DNA of 22,292 bases from an uncultured Oscillospiraceae bacterium (GTDB taxonomy: Bacteria; Bacillota; Clostridia; Oscillospirales; Oscillospiraceae): NCBI GenBank assembly GCA_948616425.1, contig CAPGBJ010000110.1:1-22292 (forward strand), given 5' to 3'. The position numbers and the translations under genes are program-made. Under the pieces are notes generated by a model. The model searched no databases. It was not told the DNA's origin and saw nothing but the letters and a program-made list of their open reading frames with translations. Of this stretch, positions 7,596 through 14,574 are shown in pieces (the first letter of the stretch is position 1; each line of letters starts with the position of its first letter).

Positions 7596-10127
7596 TTAGC
7601 CCAGCAGCTGCAGCACGCCCTGGGGCACCTGGTTGGCCTGGGCCAGCATGGCCTGGGCGGACTGGACCAGGATGTTGTTCTTCACGTAGCTCATCATCTC
7701 TTCGGCCACGTCGGTGTCGCGGATGGTGGACTCGGCGTCCTGAATATTCTCGGCCATCACGGACAGGTTGTTGGCGGTGTGGTCCAGACGATTCTGGATC
7801 GCGCCCAGGTCGCCACGCACGCCAGAGACATAGTTGATGGCGTTCTTGATGACGTTGACAGCTTCAGCGGCGCCAGCCTGGGTGCCGATGTTGATGCCCT
7901 CGATGCCCATGCCGGTGGTGTGCATATCGCCAATCGAGACCTTCATCTGGTTGAAATCGTCGGAGGTGTCGCCAATCTGGAGAGTCAGGGCGCTGGCGGT
8001 CTTGACATCCCGCAGGGACTTGGCGTCCACGGTGGAGATCTTGATATAGCTGGCGATCTTCTCCCGGGTGGTCATGTCGGTGCTGTCCTTCACCTCGGTG
8101 AGCTGCTGGAGAGTGGTGTTGCCCTTGCCGTCGTGGCCGATGGAGAAGGTGCCGTTGTTGTTCTTGGCCACGGTGGTCAGACGGGTGGCAGCTGTCTTGG
8201 CATCCACAGCGTTGGGCTCGAAGTCGGTCAGGTCAATGACGTTTTCGGCGTCCTTAAACTTGCTGTCCTTGCCGACAGCCACAGTGTAGGTGGTGTCGCC
8301 CAGGGTGATCTGGGTGCCGTCCTTCTGGAAATAATCGCTCAGGTCGATGGTGGTGTTAGCCACGCGATCGTCGCCGCCGTCGCTGCCCTTCTGGATGTTC
8401 TGGGTAGCGCCGTTGATGGTGCCGGTAACAGTGGCCTCCTTGCCCAGCTTCGCCACAGTCTTGCCGTTGGCAAAGGCGTCCTGGAAGTCAGACTCGGTGG
8501 GATTGACATCGGGGTCGGCACCCGTAGCGGACATATCCACAGTGAAGATAGTACCGCCTTGACCAGCCAGTTCCAGCTTGCCGGCAGCGACAGTGGCAGT
8601 GAGTTCAACCGTCTGACCATCAGCAGTCATTTCCCATCTGCCCTTAGTGCCGTCAGCATTCGTAAAGGACTTGTTGTAGGAGACAGATACATTGCCGGAG
8701 GCCAAGCCGTCCAGGCCCGCAGCAACCAGTTCATCATTCAGTTCATCAGAATCAACTTCAATGTTCGATTCAATGTTCTCGGCGCTATTGATAGTCAGGC
8801 CAGTGCCGACAGTGACTTTGCCTGCAACATCTGCACCGCCGTCAACGGTCTGGCCCGCAGCAACCGTGAACGATACCTTGCCGTAATCGCCAAAGTCGAC
8901 TATAGAGTTACCGGCAGCCAACGCGTTATTGGTGAAGTCAGTGTCGTTACCATCCTCGGCAATTTTCTCAGTGCCGATATACAGACCAGCCTTGCCGTCA
9001 TCACCAATCTTGACAGTGACATCACCGGTCAGGCCATCTGCTTTGGCCTTAGCAATAAGCTTATCCACATCGAGCTTGTCAGCAGCGGTATTACCGGCAT
9101 CGCCGTCAGTCACAGTAAAGTTGGCAACATCAGTGGCAGCGGTGATAGTAGCGTTTGCATCGCCATCAGCCTCAGCATAGGCATTAACAATCACCTTGTT
9201 GGGGGTGGCGTCACCTGTAGCGGCATCCTTGGGGCCAGGCAGACGGATTTCGATATCATCTGTAGCCTTTTGGCTAGCAGAACTGGTGAAGGTCACGTCC
9301 TTGGGAGGATCAAAGGCAGCGGCAGTGGTGGCCTTGAAGTTCAGGATGTTGTCCTGAGCAGTGATCTTGAAGGTGACGGTGTTGCCCTGGTCGTCGGTCA
9401 AATCGACTTCCTGGCCGTTGAACAGCTCAGCGATCTGGTCGGAGTTCATGCCCTCCTTGACGCTGACAGCGGCCAAATCCTTGCCACCGATGTTCAGGAC
9501 GAAGTTGTTGTCATCCTTGACAACGTTCAGATTATCCAGCTTCACAGAGAAGGAGGCGGGAGTGGCCTTCTCGCCGTCGGCCTCCACAATGGTCTTGTCG
9601 GTGTCCACGGCGGGCTGACCCTTGTTCAGTTCGGGGGGAATCAAGCCGAGAATGTCCGCGGCGTCGATGCTCTCATACTTCGCGCCGGTGATCTTACCCT
9701 CTTGCAGAGAGCCGTCCAGCAGCTTGATGCCGTTGAAGTTGGCGGAGTCGGCGATACGGTTGATTTCGGTCTTGAGCTGCTCCACCTCTTTCTGGAGGGC
9801 GGCGCGGTCCACCTCGTTGTCATAGGTGCCGTTGGCGGACTGGGTGGCCAGATAGTCCATGCGGTTGAGCATGTCCTGGACTTCCTGCATGGCGCCCTCA
9901 GCGGTCTTCACCAGGGAGATGCCGTCCTTGACGTTCTTAGAGGCGGCGTTCAGGCCGGTGATCTGGGCGCGCATCTTCTCGGAAATGGCCAGACCGGCGG
10001 CGTCGTCACCGGCGCGGTTGATCTTGTAGCCAGAGGAGAGCTTCTCCAGGTTGCCGGACAGAGCCTTGTTGTTCAGGTTGTAGTTGCGGTAGGCATTTAA
10101 AGCCATAATATTGTGCTGAATACGCAT
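7596..10127 (-). CDS. fliC: Flagellin with an enlarged variable domain
   Basis: This 843-aa protein is the flagellar filament subunit, exported through the flagellar type III system. The N-terminal D0/D1 region (1-139, MRIQHNIMALNAYRNYNLNN to NFNGIKLLDG) and the C-terminal D1/D0 region (about 690-843, ending VPQGVLQLLG) are typical. Between them lie about 550 residues of Thr/Asp/Gly/Ala-rich variable D2/D3-type sequence. The total is about twice the usual flagellin length. I see no cysteine, as is common in flagellins. The middle of the gene (about 8590-9300) is visibly less GC-rich than its ends, which suggests a recombined domain. The ATG at 10127 has AAGGAGG 8 nt upstream. A hairpin displaying AUGGA in its loop sits 26 nt further up, as in CsrA-controlled flagellin leaders. 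A FliB-like methylase gene follows downstream. Confidence 0.95.
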   Translation of the reverse strand: MRIQHNIMALNAYRNYNLNNKALSGNLEKLSSGYKINRAGDDAAGLAISEKMRAQITGLNAASKNVKDGISLVKTAEGAMQEVQDMLNRMDYLATQSANGTYDNEVDRAALQKEVEQLKTEINRIADSANFNGIKLLDGSLQEGKITGAKYESIDAADILGLIPPELNKGQPAVDTDKTIVEADGEKATPASFSVKLDNLNVVKDDNNFVLNIGGKDLAAVSVKEGMNSDQIAELFNGQEVDLTDDQGNTVTFKITAQDNILNFKATTAAAFDPPKDVTFTSSASQKATDDIEIRLPGPKDAATGDATPNKVIVNAYAEADGDANATITAATDVANFTVTDGDAGNTAADKLDVDKLIAKAKADGLTGDVTVKIGDDGKAGLYIGTEKIAEDGNDTDFTNNALAAGNSIVDFGDYGKVSFTVAAGQTVDGGADVAGKVTVGTGLTINSAENIESNIEVDSDELNDELVAAGLDGLASGNVSVSYNKSFTNADGTKGRWEMTADGQTVELTATVAAGKLELAGQGGTIFTVDMSATGADPDVNPTESDFQDAFANGKTVAKLGKEATVTGTINGATQNIQKGSDGGDDRVANTTIDLSDYFQKDGTQITLGDTTYTVAVGKDSKFKDAENVIDLTDFEPNAVDAKTAATRLTTVAKNNNGTFSIGHDGKGNTTLQQLTEVKDSTDMTTREKIASYIKISTVDAKSLRDVKTASALTLQIGDTSDDFNQMKVSIGDMHTTGMGIEGINIGTQAGAAEAVNVIKNAINYVSGVRGDLGAIQNRLDHTANNLSVMAENIQDAESTIRDTDVAEEMMSYVKNNILVQSAQAMLAQANQVPQGVLQLLG

Positions 10128-10135
10128 GAGATGTT

Positions 10136-10173
10136 CCTCCTTAAATGATTAAGTGCCCGCTAATCCATGCAGG
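10136..10173 (-). promoter_or_regulatory. Candidate CsrA-binding region in the flagellin leader
   Basis: Two ANGGA motifs lie before the flagellin start. One (AUGGA) is in the 8-nt loop of a small hairpin (CCUGC/GCGGG, 10173-10156). The other is in the Shine-Dalgarno AAGGAGG (10142-10136). The paired arrangement resembles BS1/BS2 of Bacillus subtilis hag, where CsrA blocks translation and FliW relieves it. No csrA or fliW gene lies in this window, so the call is by analogy. Confidence 0.4.
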
Positions 10174-10417
10174 TCACTCCGCTTGGTGGATGTGCGCCGC
10201 CCCGCCCGACCATCTGGCCAGACTGCCCGGACTGTTTGGCGCGGTACTATATTTCAACCGGCTGTACAAAACCGTTTGAAACCATGCCGCAGGCCAAGCA
10301 TTTCTGCCTCGACCGCTCACATTTTGTTATTCGGCTGATTTTAGTGAAACATAAGGGGTATTTTAAAAATTTTCCACCCATGTCCATTTTTTCTCCCTGC
10401 CCGCCTGAGCGCAAAGT
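10174..10417 (-). other. Flagellin upstream region, promoter not firmly placed
   Basis: I see no gene here. The best sigma-D-like element on the minus strand is GCCGAATAA (10335-10327) with TTAT 15 nt upstream in place of the expected TAAA, a weak match. Transcription from there would give a structured leader of about 195 nt. It would include the near-perfect inverted repeat at 10252-10281. Confidence 0.3.
10252..10281. repeat. Inverted repeat in the flagellin leader
   Basis: TTTCAACCGG (10252-10261) and CCGTTTGAAA (10272-10281) are complementary at 9 of 10 positions around a 10-nt spacer. It may be an RNA hairpin in the leader or a protein-binding site. There is no T-run to suggest a terminator. 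Confidence 0.5.
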
Positions 10418-10449
10418 GCGCGGGCCTGGGTGATTCCCCAGGCCCGCGC
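10418..10449 (-). terminator. Probable terminator after spoIVB
   Basis: GCGCGGGCCTGGG (10418-10430) and CCCAGGCCCGCGC (10437-10449) form a perfect 13-bp stem with a 6-nt loop, about 20 nt past the spoIVB stop. The downstream T-run on the minus strand is poor (CACTTTGCG), so the call rests on the very stable stem and the position. Confidence 0.6.
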
Positions 10450-10469
10450 GCCCTTTGACGTGCTGAATG

Positions 10470-11561
10470 TCAGTTTCCGGTCGCCTGTTTGAGCATGTTT
10501 TCTGCCAGAATTCCGTATCCTCGAGTGGGATCGTTGACCAGAACGTGGGTCACCGCGCCCACCAGCCGGCCGTCTTGCATGATGGGGCTGCCGGACATCC
10601 CCTGTACAATGCCTCCAGTGGCGTCCAGCAGCGCCGGGTCAGTTACCCGGACCATCATGCTGCGGGTGCCGTCCCCACCGGGATACAGGTGGGTAATCTC
10701 CACATCGAACTCTTCCACCTCGTCCCCGCGGATATTGGACAAAATGGTGGCCGGACCGGTCTTCACCTGATCCCGAGTGGCCACCTCCACCGGTTCGACT
10801 GCTGTGCCCACCGTCTGCTTTGGCATCTGACCAAAAATACCCAAATTTGTGTTGGCGTACAGGGTACCCAGGTCTCTGGTGAGGTCAAACTGACCGTGGA
10901 GTTCCCCGGGGCTGCCGCAAGTTCCCTTCTTTACCTCGGAGACGCTGGCAGGCATGATGCTGCCCGATTCCAAGGGCATGAGCATAGCTGTGTCCACATC
11001 GTTGATTCCGTGGCCCAGGGCGCCAAATACTCCGCTGGCTGGGTCGTAGAAAGTCATCGTGCCAATGCCGGCCATCGAATCCCGCAGCCAGACGCCCAGC
11101 TGGTAGATTCCCTGGCTGTTTTCCACCGCAGCCGCTTTCAACTGGAGTTGCCGCTGTCCCCGTACTGCCTGAATGGTGAGGGGTTCGTCCTCACTCTGGG
11201 CCACAAGTGCCTGGATTTCCTCGATGGTGTCTACCTCGCCGCCATTGATGTGGGTGATGACATCCCCTGTTTTCAGTCCGCAGTCCCGGCCGGGATAGGT
11301 GGCCCCGCCCTCTGTCTCCACTGGGGACAGGCCCACAACCAGCACACCATCTGAGAACAGTTTGATGCCCACGGCCTTACCCAGGGGGATGACAGTGCGG
11401 ACGGCCTCCCCTTGGGCAGGCTGGGAGAGGGTCTCCATCGGCGCCATAGCCGCCACGGCGGCTGCCCGGGGGCGCCCCGCTGTCATCGACAGGGCGAGAC
11501 AGACCGCGGCCCCCACCACAGCCAGTCCCAGCACCCCCGGACCTTTTTTCTGTGTTTCCAT
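10470..11561 (-). CDS. spoIVB: SpoIVB sporulation signalling peptidase (S55)
   Basis: This 363-aa protein has an N-terminal membrane anchor/signal segment (about 9-27), a PDZ domain (about 80-150, with GRDCGLKTGDVITHINGGEV) and a S55 serine peptidase domain. The catalytic His is H184 in GALGHGIND and the nucleophile lies in GMSGSP (321-326), followed by the family-typical AVTHVLVNDPTRGYGI. In Bacillus, SpoIVB is secreted from the forespore into the intermembrane space and triggers pro-sigma-K processing by SpoIVFB. The ATG at 11561 has GGGGGTGG a few bases upstream; the frame is open to 11612 without a better start. In most spore formers spo0A follows directly, but here the next gene is flagellin. 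I could not place a sigma-F or sigma-G promoter with confidence. Confidence 0.93.
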   Translation of the reverse strand: METQKKGPGVLGLAVVGAAVCLALSMTAGRPRAAAVAAMAPMETLSQPAQGEAVRTVIPLGKAVGIKLFSDGVLVVGLSPVETEGGATYPGRDCGLKTGDVITHINGGEVDTIEEIQALVAQSEDEPLTIQAVRGQRQLQLKAAAVENSQGIYQLGVWLRDSMAGIGTMTFYDPASGVFGALGHGINDVDTAMLMPLESGSIMPASVSEVKKGTCGSPGELHGQFDLTRDLGTLYANTNLGIFGQMPKQTVGTAVEPVEVATRDQVKTGPATILSNIRGDEVEEFDVEITHLYPGGDGTRSMMVRVTDPALLDATGGIVQGMSGSPIMQDGRLVGAVTHVLVNDPTRGYGILAENMLKQATGN

Positions 11562-11609
11562 CGTTCCACCCCCTTGCCATAAATCTAGGGCTTGTTTGAA
11601 ACATGTCAA

Positions 11610-11748
11610 CATGCCCCAACGCCGGCTCTTTTTCCGCCATGCTTTGCCAATTTTCCTTGAAATACATCCAGTATTCCTGCGTCAAATTGGCTTCCTCTGG
11701 CGAAAAAATTTCTCGCCGTTGGGCATAGTTCCATTTTTCAAACAGCGC
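11610..11748 (-). pseudogene. Coding-like fragment between a TAG and spoIVB
   Basis: After the TAG at 11749-11751 the minus strand stays open in a protein-like frame (ALFEKWNYAQRREIF, then TQEYWMYFKENWQSMAEKE). It runs out of phase into the spoIVB start. Before the TAG the same frame reads DFLQEVKNELEN. There is no start codon with a ribosome site, and no family I recognise. The first part is the repeat also seen at 1-37. It looks like the remains of a small gene; a TTG at 11685 could in principle start a short peptide. Confidence 0.3.
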
Positions 11749-11751
11749 CTA
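11715..11751. repeat. 37-bp direct repeat, copy 2
   Basis: This matches positions 1-37 at 36 of 37 positions in the same orientation. On the minus strand it begins with TAG, which here ends a coding-like frame (EVKNELEN-stop). In copy 1 the TAG ends the DUF512 gene. Confidence 0.8.
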
Positions 11752-11820
11752 GTTCTCCAATTCGTTTTTGACTTCCTGCAAAAAATCAATTTTGCGCCTT
11801 CTGTCGAAAAGAATCGGGAG

Positions 11821-11857
11821 AAATAAAAAAGAGCGGACGGACTGAAAATCCGTCCGC
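11821..11857 (-). terminator. Intrinsic terminator downstream of the arsC-like gene
   Basis: Arms GCGGACGGA (11833-11841) and TCCGTCCGC (11849-11857) form a 9-bp stem with a 7-nt loop. On the minus strand it is followed by TCTTTTTTATTT, a strong T-run. Confidence 0.9.
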
Positions 11858-11864
11858 CCTCTCA

Positions 11865-11991
11865 TTATGGCCGGAGTTTTTCCCCTTCAACCGTGGGGAG
11901 GAATTCCACCCTTTCCAGCAATTCTAAAGCCGGCTTTGAAATAGCCGGGTCAGCAGATTTAAGCTGGTGGTTCTATGGGAAATTGGAACAT
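11865..11991 (-). pseudogene. Frameshifted small ORF downstream of the arsC-like gene
   Basis: An ATG begins one base after the arsC-like stop and reads MFQFPIEPPA before a TAA. One base further along, a second frame continues for about 30 codons with coding character (SADPAISKPALELLERVEF, then GEKLRP and a stop). It stops just before the terminator. Removing a single T near 11960 would join them into a 41-aa protein. This may be a disrupted small gene or a base-call error. I recognise no family. Confidence 0.4.
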
Positions 11992-11992
11992 T

Positions 11993-12340
11993 TTACAGTT
12001 TTTCCTCCCACTCGCTCTGGCGGAAGCCGACAAGGACAAAGTTTTCCCCTACCAGGATGGGACGTTTTACCAGCATACCGTCTGTGGACAGCAGCTCCAA
12101 CTGTGCCTCCTCGCTCATGGCGGGCAGCTTGTCCTTCAGACCCAGTTCCCGATACTGAATGCCGGAGGTATTAAAAAATTTTTTGAGTGGAAGGCCGCTG
12201 GCCTGCCACCAGGTCCGCAGCTGCGTCGCGGTGGGATTTTCCTCTTTTATGTGTTGCAGGGTGTAGGAAATCCCACGTTCATCTAGGAATTTTTTGGCCT
12301 TCTGGCAGGTCGTGCATTTGGGGTAACATAGAAACAGCAT
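11993..12340 (-). CDS. ArsC/Spx/MgsR-family thioredoxin-fold protein
   Basis: This 115-aa protein starts with the family signature MLFLCYPKCTTCQKAKKFLD (C9 and C12 form a CxxC) and later has the conserved RPILVG before a short C-terminal helix. The length is normal for the family. Members act as glutaredoxin-like arsenate reductases or as Spx/MgsR-type redox-sensing RNA-polymerase partners. The CxxC is more Spx-like, but no ars genes or other context settles the function. The start has GGAG about 9 nt upstream. A TTGCGC-N17-TACGAT extended -10 promoter lies immediately upstream, partly against the end of the 55-aa gene before it. A frameshifted mini-ORF and a strong terminator follow. Confidence 0.85.
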   Translation of the reverse strand: MLFLCYPKCTTCQKAKKFLDERGISYTLQHIKEENPTATQLRTWWQASGLPLKKFFNTSGIQYRELGLKDKLPAMSEEAQLELLSTDGMLVKRPILVGENFVLVGFRQSEWEEKL

Positions 12341-12367
12341 GGCGCCACGCTCCTTTTTGTTTTGAAC

Positions 12368-12396
12368 ATCGTACCACGTTTTGCCAGGGCGCGCAA
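12368..12396 (-). promoter_or_regulatory. Candidate promoter of the arsC-like gene
   Basis: On the minus strand, TTGCGC (12396-12391), a 17-nt spacer and TACGAT (12373-12368) with a TGG extended -10. It starts directly after the stop of the upstream 55-aa gene. Confidence 0.5.
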
Positions 12397-12397
12397 G

Positions 12398-12565
12398 TTA
12401 TTCCTTAAACTCCTCCGCCAGCATTTTCAACTCTCCCAGGGTGGATACCGTGATGCTGCTTTCCAGTAGCCGCAGTTGGGCCCGGGCAGGCATGGTATCC
12501 CAATAGGACAGCAGCGCGGCGTCATGGCCTACCACATCCTGGGGCAGGCGGTAATATTGCTCCAT
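12398..12565 (-). CDS. Small hypothetical protein (55 aa)
   Basis: This short ORF starts MEQYYRLPQDVVGHDAALLS and ends LGELKMLAEEFKE. It has a good ribosome site (GGGAGG 9 nt before the ATG, also AAAGGA closer) and GC-rich third codon positions like its neighbours, so it looks real. It is mostly helical with no membrane segment, signal peptide or cysteine. I recognise no family. It lies between a terminator (12624) and the promoter of the arsC-like gene, which probably also receives its transcript. No clear promoter of its own was found. Confidence 0.7.
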   Translation of the reverse strand: MEQYYRLPQDVVGHDAALLSYWDTMPARAQLRLLESSITVSTLGELKMLAEEFKE

Positions 12566-12623
12566 AGTCCTTTCCCTCCCGTTCCAGTTTGCCCGGAGAG
12601 CGAAAATTCCATGCGCACAACGA

Positions 12624-12654
12624 CAGAAGAGACCGCCTCAGGCGGTCTCTTCTG
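12624..12654 (-). terminator. Hairpin terminator after the coiled-coil gene
   Basis: CAGAAGAGACCGCC (12624-12637) and GGCGGTCTCTTCTG (12641-12654) form a perfect 14-bp stem with a 3-nt loop, 12 nt past the stop codon. The U-rich part is mostly inside the stem (TCTCTTCTGTCG on the minus strand). Confidence 0.7.
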
Positions 12655-12666
12655 AACATGATTTGA

Positions 12667-13062
12667 TCAGTCCTGCTTCTCGTCTGGCTCTTCCTCGGCG
12701 GGGGCGGCCTCAGAGACCACCAGAGTCTCTGTCTCCGCCAGAGACGCAACCTCCTCCACCTCGGGTTCAGGGTCGCCGGGCTGCTTCAACTCCGCTATGC
12801 GCTCGTTGTTGGTCTCAATCGCTGCCTTGGAGGCGGTGACCCGCTCACAGGCTGCGGCAAAGGCACCGTCAGGAGTGGCACCTTGCTCAGCATAGTACAG
12901 CTTGCCAATCTCAATATAGGCCTTCTTAATAGCGTCCTCTTCGGCCATGTTGGCTGCTTTCAGCTTGGCGATTTCGGCCAGCCGCTTGGACTGGGCTACG
13001 CCAGCCTGGGCCAGATCGGTGGCTTTGTCCTTTAAAGTCTCAAAGGTGCTCTTAATATCCAT
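12667..13062 (-). CDS. Hypothetical coiled-coil protein
   Basis: This 131-aa protein begins MDIKSTFETLKDKATDLAQA and is rich in Ala, Glu and Lys. Helical heptad-like stretches run through about residues 1-95, and a Pro/Glu-rich acidic tail follows. It has no membrane segment or signal peptide. It resembles the small cytoplasmic helical proteins common in Clostridia that often carry a zinc ribbon; no zinc ribbon is present here. Function is unknown. The start has AAGGAGG about 8 nt upstream, and a near-consensus promoter (TTGCAC-N17-TAGAAT) lies about 45 nt before it. It is transcribed alone, ending at the hairpin at 12624. Confidence 0.8.
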   Translation of the reverse strand: MDIKSTFETLKDKATDLAQAGVAQSKRLAEIAKLKAANMAEEDAIKKAYIEIGKLYYAEQGATPDGAFAAACERVTASKAAIETNNERIAELKQPGDPEPEVEEVASLAETETLVVSEAAPAEEEPDEKQD

Positions 13063-13105
13063 GATAGTGACCTCCTTAAATTACGGTTTCCCGCTTGGTG
13101 CCTCT

Positions 13106-13134
13106 ATTCTATCTGATTTTTTTCCAAGGTGCAA
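13106..13134 (-). promoter_or_regulatory. sigma-A-type promoter of the coiled-coil gene
   Basis: On the minus strand, TTGCAC (13134-13129), a 17-nt spacer and TAGAAT (13111-13106). The -35 and -10 hexamers are the same as those upstream of uraA. Confidence 0.75.
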
Positions 13135-13227
13135 GGGGCTTTGTCTTGATTTAATGATTTTTTCATCTCTCCTACATGCCCCTTTTATCTATTCGGTCAA
13201 GCACCTGACAGAAAGGACAGCTTGGGG

Positions 13228-14574
13228 TTAGTACCGTCCGAAATCGCCGGAGCGGCCTTTGGTCACATCGGAGCCGAACTGGTAATCTTTTCCGGGAAGG
13301 ATGGCGTTGAGGGCGATTCCGGCAATGGCGGCAATGGCCAGAGAGGTGAGGGTGATGGAGGTCTCTCCCACATAGAAGGTGAGGCCGGAGAACTCGTTGT
13401 TAAAGCCCCAGATCTTAAAGCCCAGACCGCACACCATAATGACAGCGGCGATGATCAGGTTGCGGGAGTTGGTGAAATCTACCCGGTTCTCCACCACATT
13501 GCGCACACCAATGGCAGAGATCATGCCATAGAGGACGAAGGACACGCCGCCAATGATGGCGGTGGGGATGGAGTTGATAACGGCGGCGAACTTGGGGGAG
13601 AAGGACAGAACCACCGCATAGACAGCAGCCAGCCGAACCACCTTGGGGTCAAAGACCTGAGACAGTTCCAGCACGCCGGTGTTCTCTCCGTAGGTGGTGT
13701 TGGCGGGGCCGCCGAACATGCCGGCCAGGGAAGTGGCGACGCCGTCGCCAATGAGGGTGCGGTGCAGGCCCGGGTCCTCAATAAAGTTCTCCTCCACGGT
13801 GGCGGAGATGGCGGACATGTCACCGATGTGTTCCATCATAGCGGCAATGGCAATAGGGGCCATAACCAGGACAGCGGTCACATCAAATTTGGCCAGCACG
13901 AAGGGTTGAATACCTATGGCATTGGCCGCGGCCACACTGGTAAAGTCCACCTGATTTGTGACGAGAGCGGCGGCGTAGGGGATGAGAACGCCCAACAGGA
14001 TGGGGATGATTTTAATCATGCCCTTGCCCCAGATGTTGGCGGCCACGATGACAGTGATGGACAGCAGAGCCAGCCACCAGTTGGTGGAGGCGTTGTTAAT
14101 GGCGCTGGGGGCCAGGGAAAGGCCGATCAGAATAATAATGGGGCCGGTGACGACCGGGGGAAGAAAGCGCATAACTTTGTGAACTCCCACCGCCTTGATT
14201 AGTCCGGCTAGTACCAGATATAGCAGTCCGGCCACCACGATGCCGCCTAGGGCGTAGGGAAGTTTCTCCTCGCCGGTCATACCGGCGTAGATGCCGGAGT
14301 TCAATTCAGCCACAGCGGAAAATCCGCCCAGATAGGCGAAGGAGGAGCCCAGGAAAGCGGGAATCTTCCACTTGGTGCAGAAGTGGAAAAACAGTGTGCC
14401 AGCACCGGCAAACAGTAGAGTGGTCTGGATGGACAGGGGCAGCCCGTAGCCCCGAACCAGGATGGGTACCAGCACGGTGGCCCCAAACATGGCGAACATG
14501 TGCTGGAGGCCCAGAATCAGCATCTTGGGCAGACCCAGCTGCCGGGCATCGCGAATAGGTTCATTGTGGTTCAT
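13228..14574 (-). CDS. uraA: Uracil permease (NCS2 family)
   Basis: This 448-aa integral membrane protein of the NCS2 nucleobase:cation symporter family imports uracil with protons. It shows the family layout of about 14 helices. The TM8 segment MEHIGDMSAIS carries the substrate-contact Glu, and the signature GGPANTTYGENTGVL (TM10) is of the uracil-type form. The N-terminus (LPKMLILGLQHMFAMFGATV) matches UraA. The ATG at 14574 overlaps the stop of an upstream leader ORF (ATGA) and has GGGAG about 9 nt before it. The leader has a near-consensus promoter, a short ORF and an intrinsic terminator, which suggests control by pyrimidine supply. No other pyr gene is in the window. Confidence 0.93.
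   Translation of the reverse strand: MNHNEPIRDARQLGLPKMLILGLQHMFAMFGATVLVPILVRGYGLPLSIQTTLLFAGAGTLFFHFCTKWKIPAFLGSSFAYLGGFSAVAELNSGIYAGMTGEEKLPYALGGIVVAGLLYLVLAGLIKAVGVHKVMRFLPPVVTGPIIILIGLSLAPSAINNASTNWWLALLSITVIVAANIWGKGMIKIIPILLGVLIPYAAALVTNQVDFTSVAAANAIGIQPFVLAKFDVTAVLVMAPIAIAAMMEHIGDMSAISATVEENFIEDPGLHRTLIGDGVATSLAGMFGGPANTTYGENTGVLELSQVFDPKVVRLAAVYAVVLSFSPKFAAVINSIPTAIIGGVSFVLYGMISAIGVRNVVENRVDFTNSRNLIIAAVIMVCGLGFKIWGFNNEFSGLTFYVGETSITLTSLAIAAIAGIALNAILPGKDYQFGSDVTKGRSGDFGRY

Noticed and set aside
7419..10100. 893-codon open frame on the plus strand opposite flagellin
   Set aside because: It is fully antisense to an unmistakable flagellin, has low-complexity Gly/Val/Leu/His-rich translation and no ribosome site; it is a shadow of GC-rich codons.
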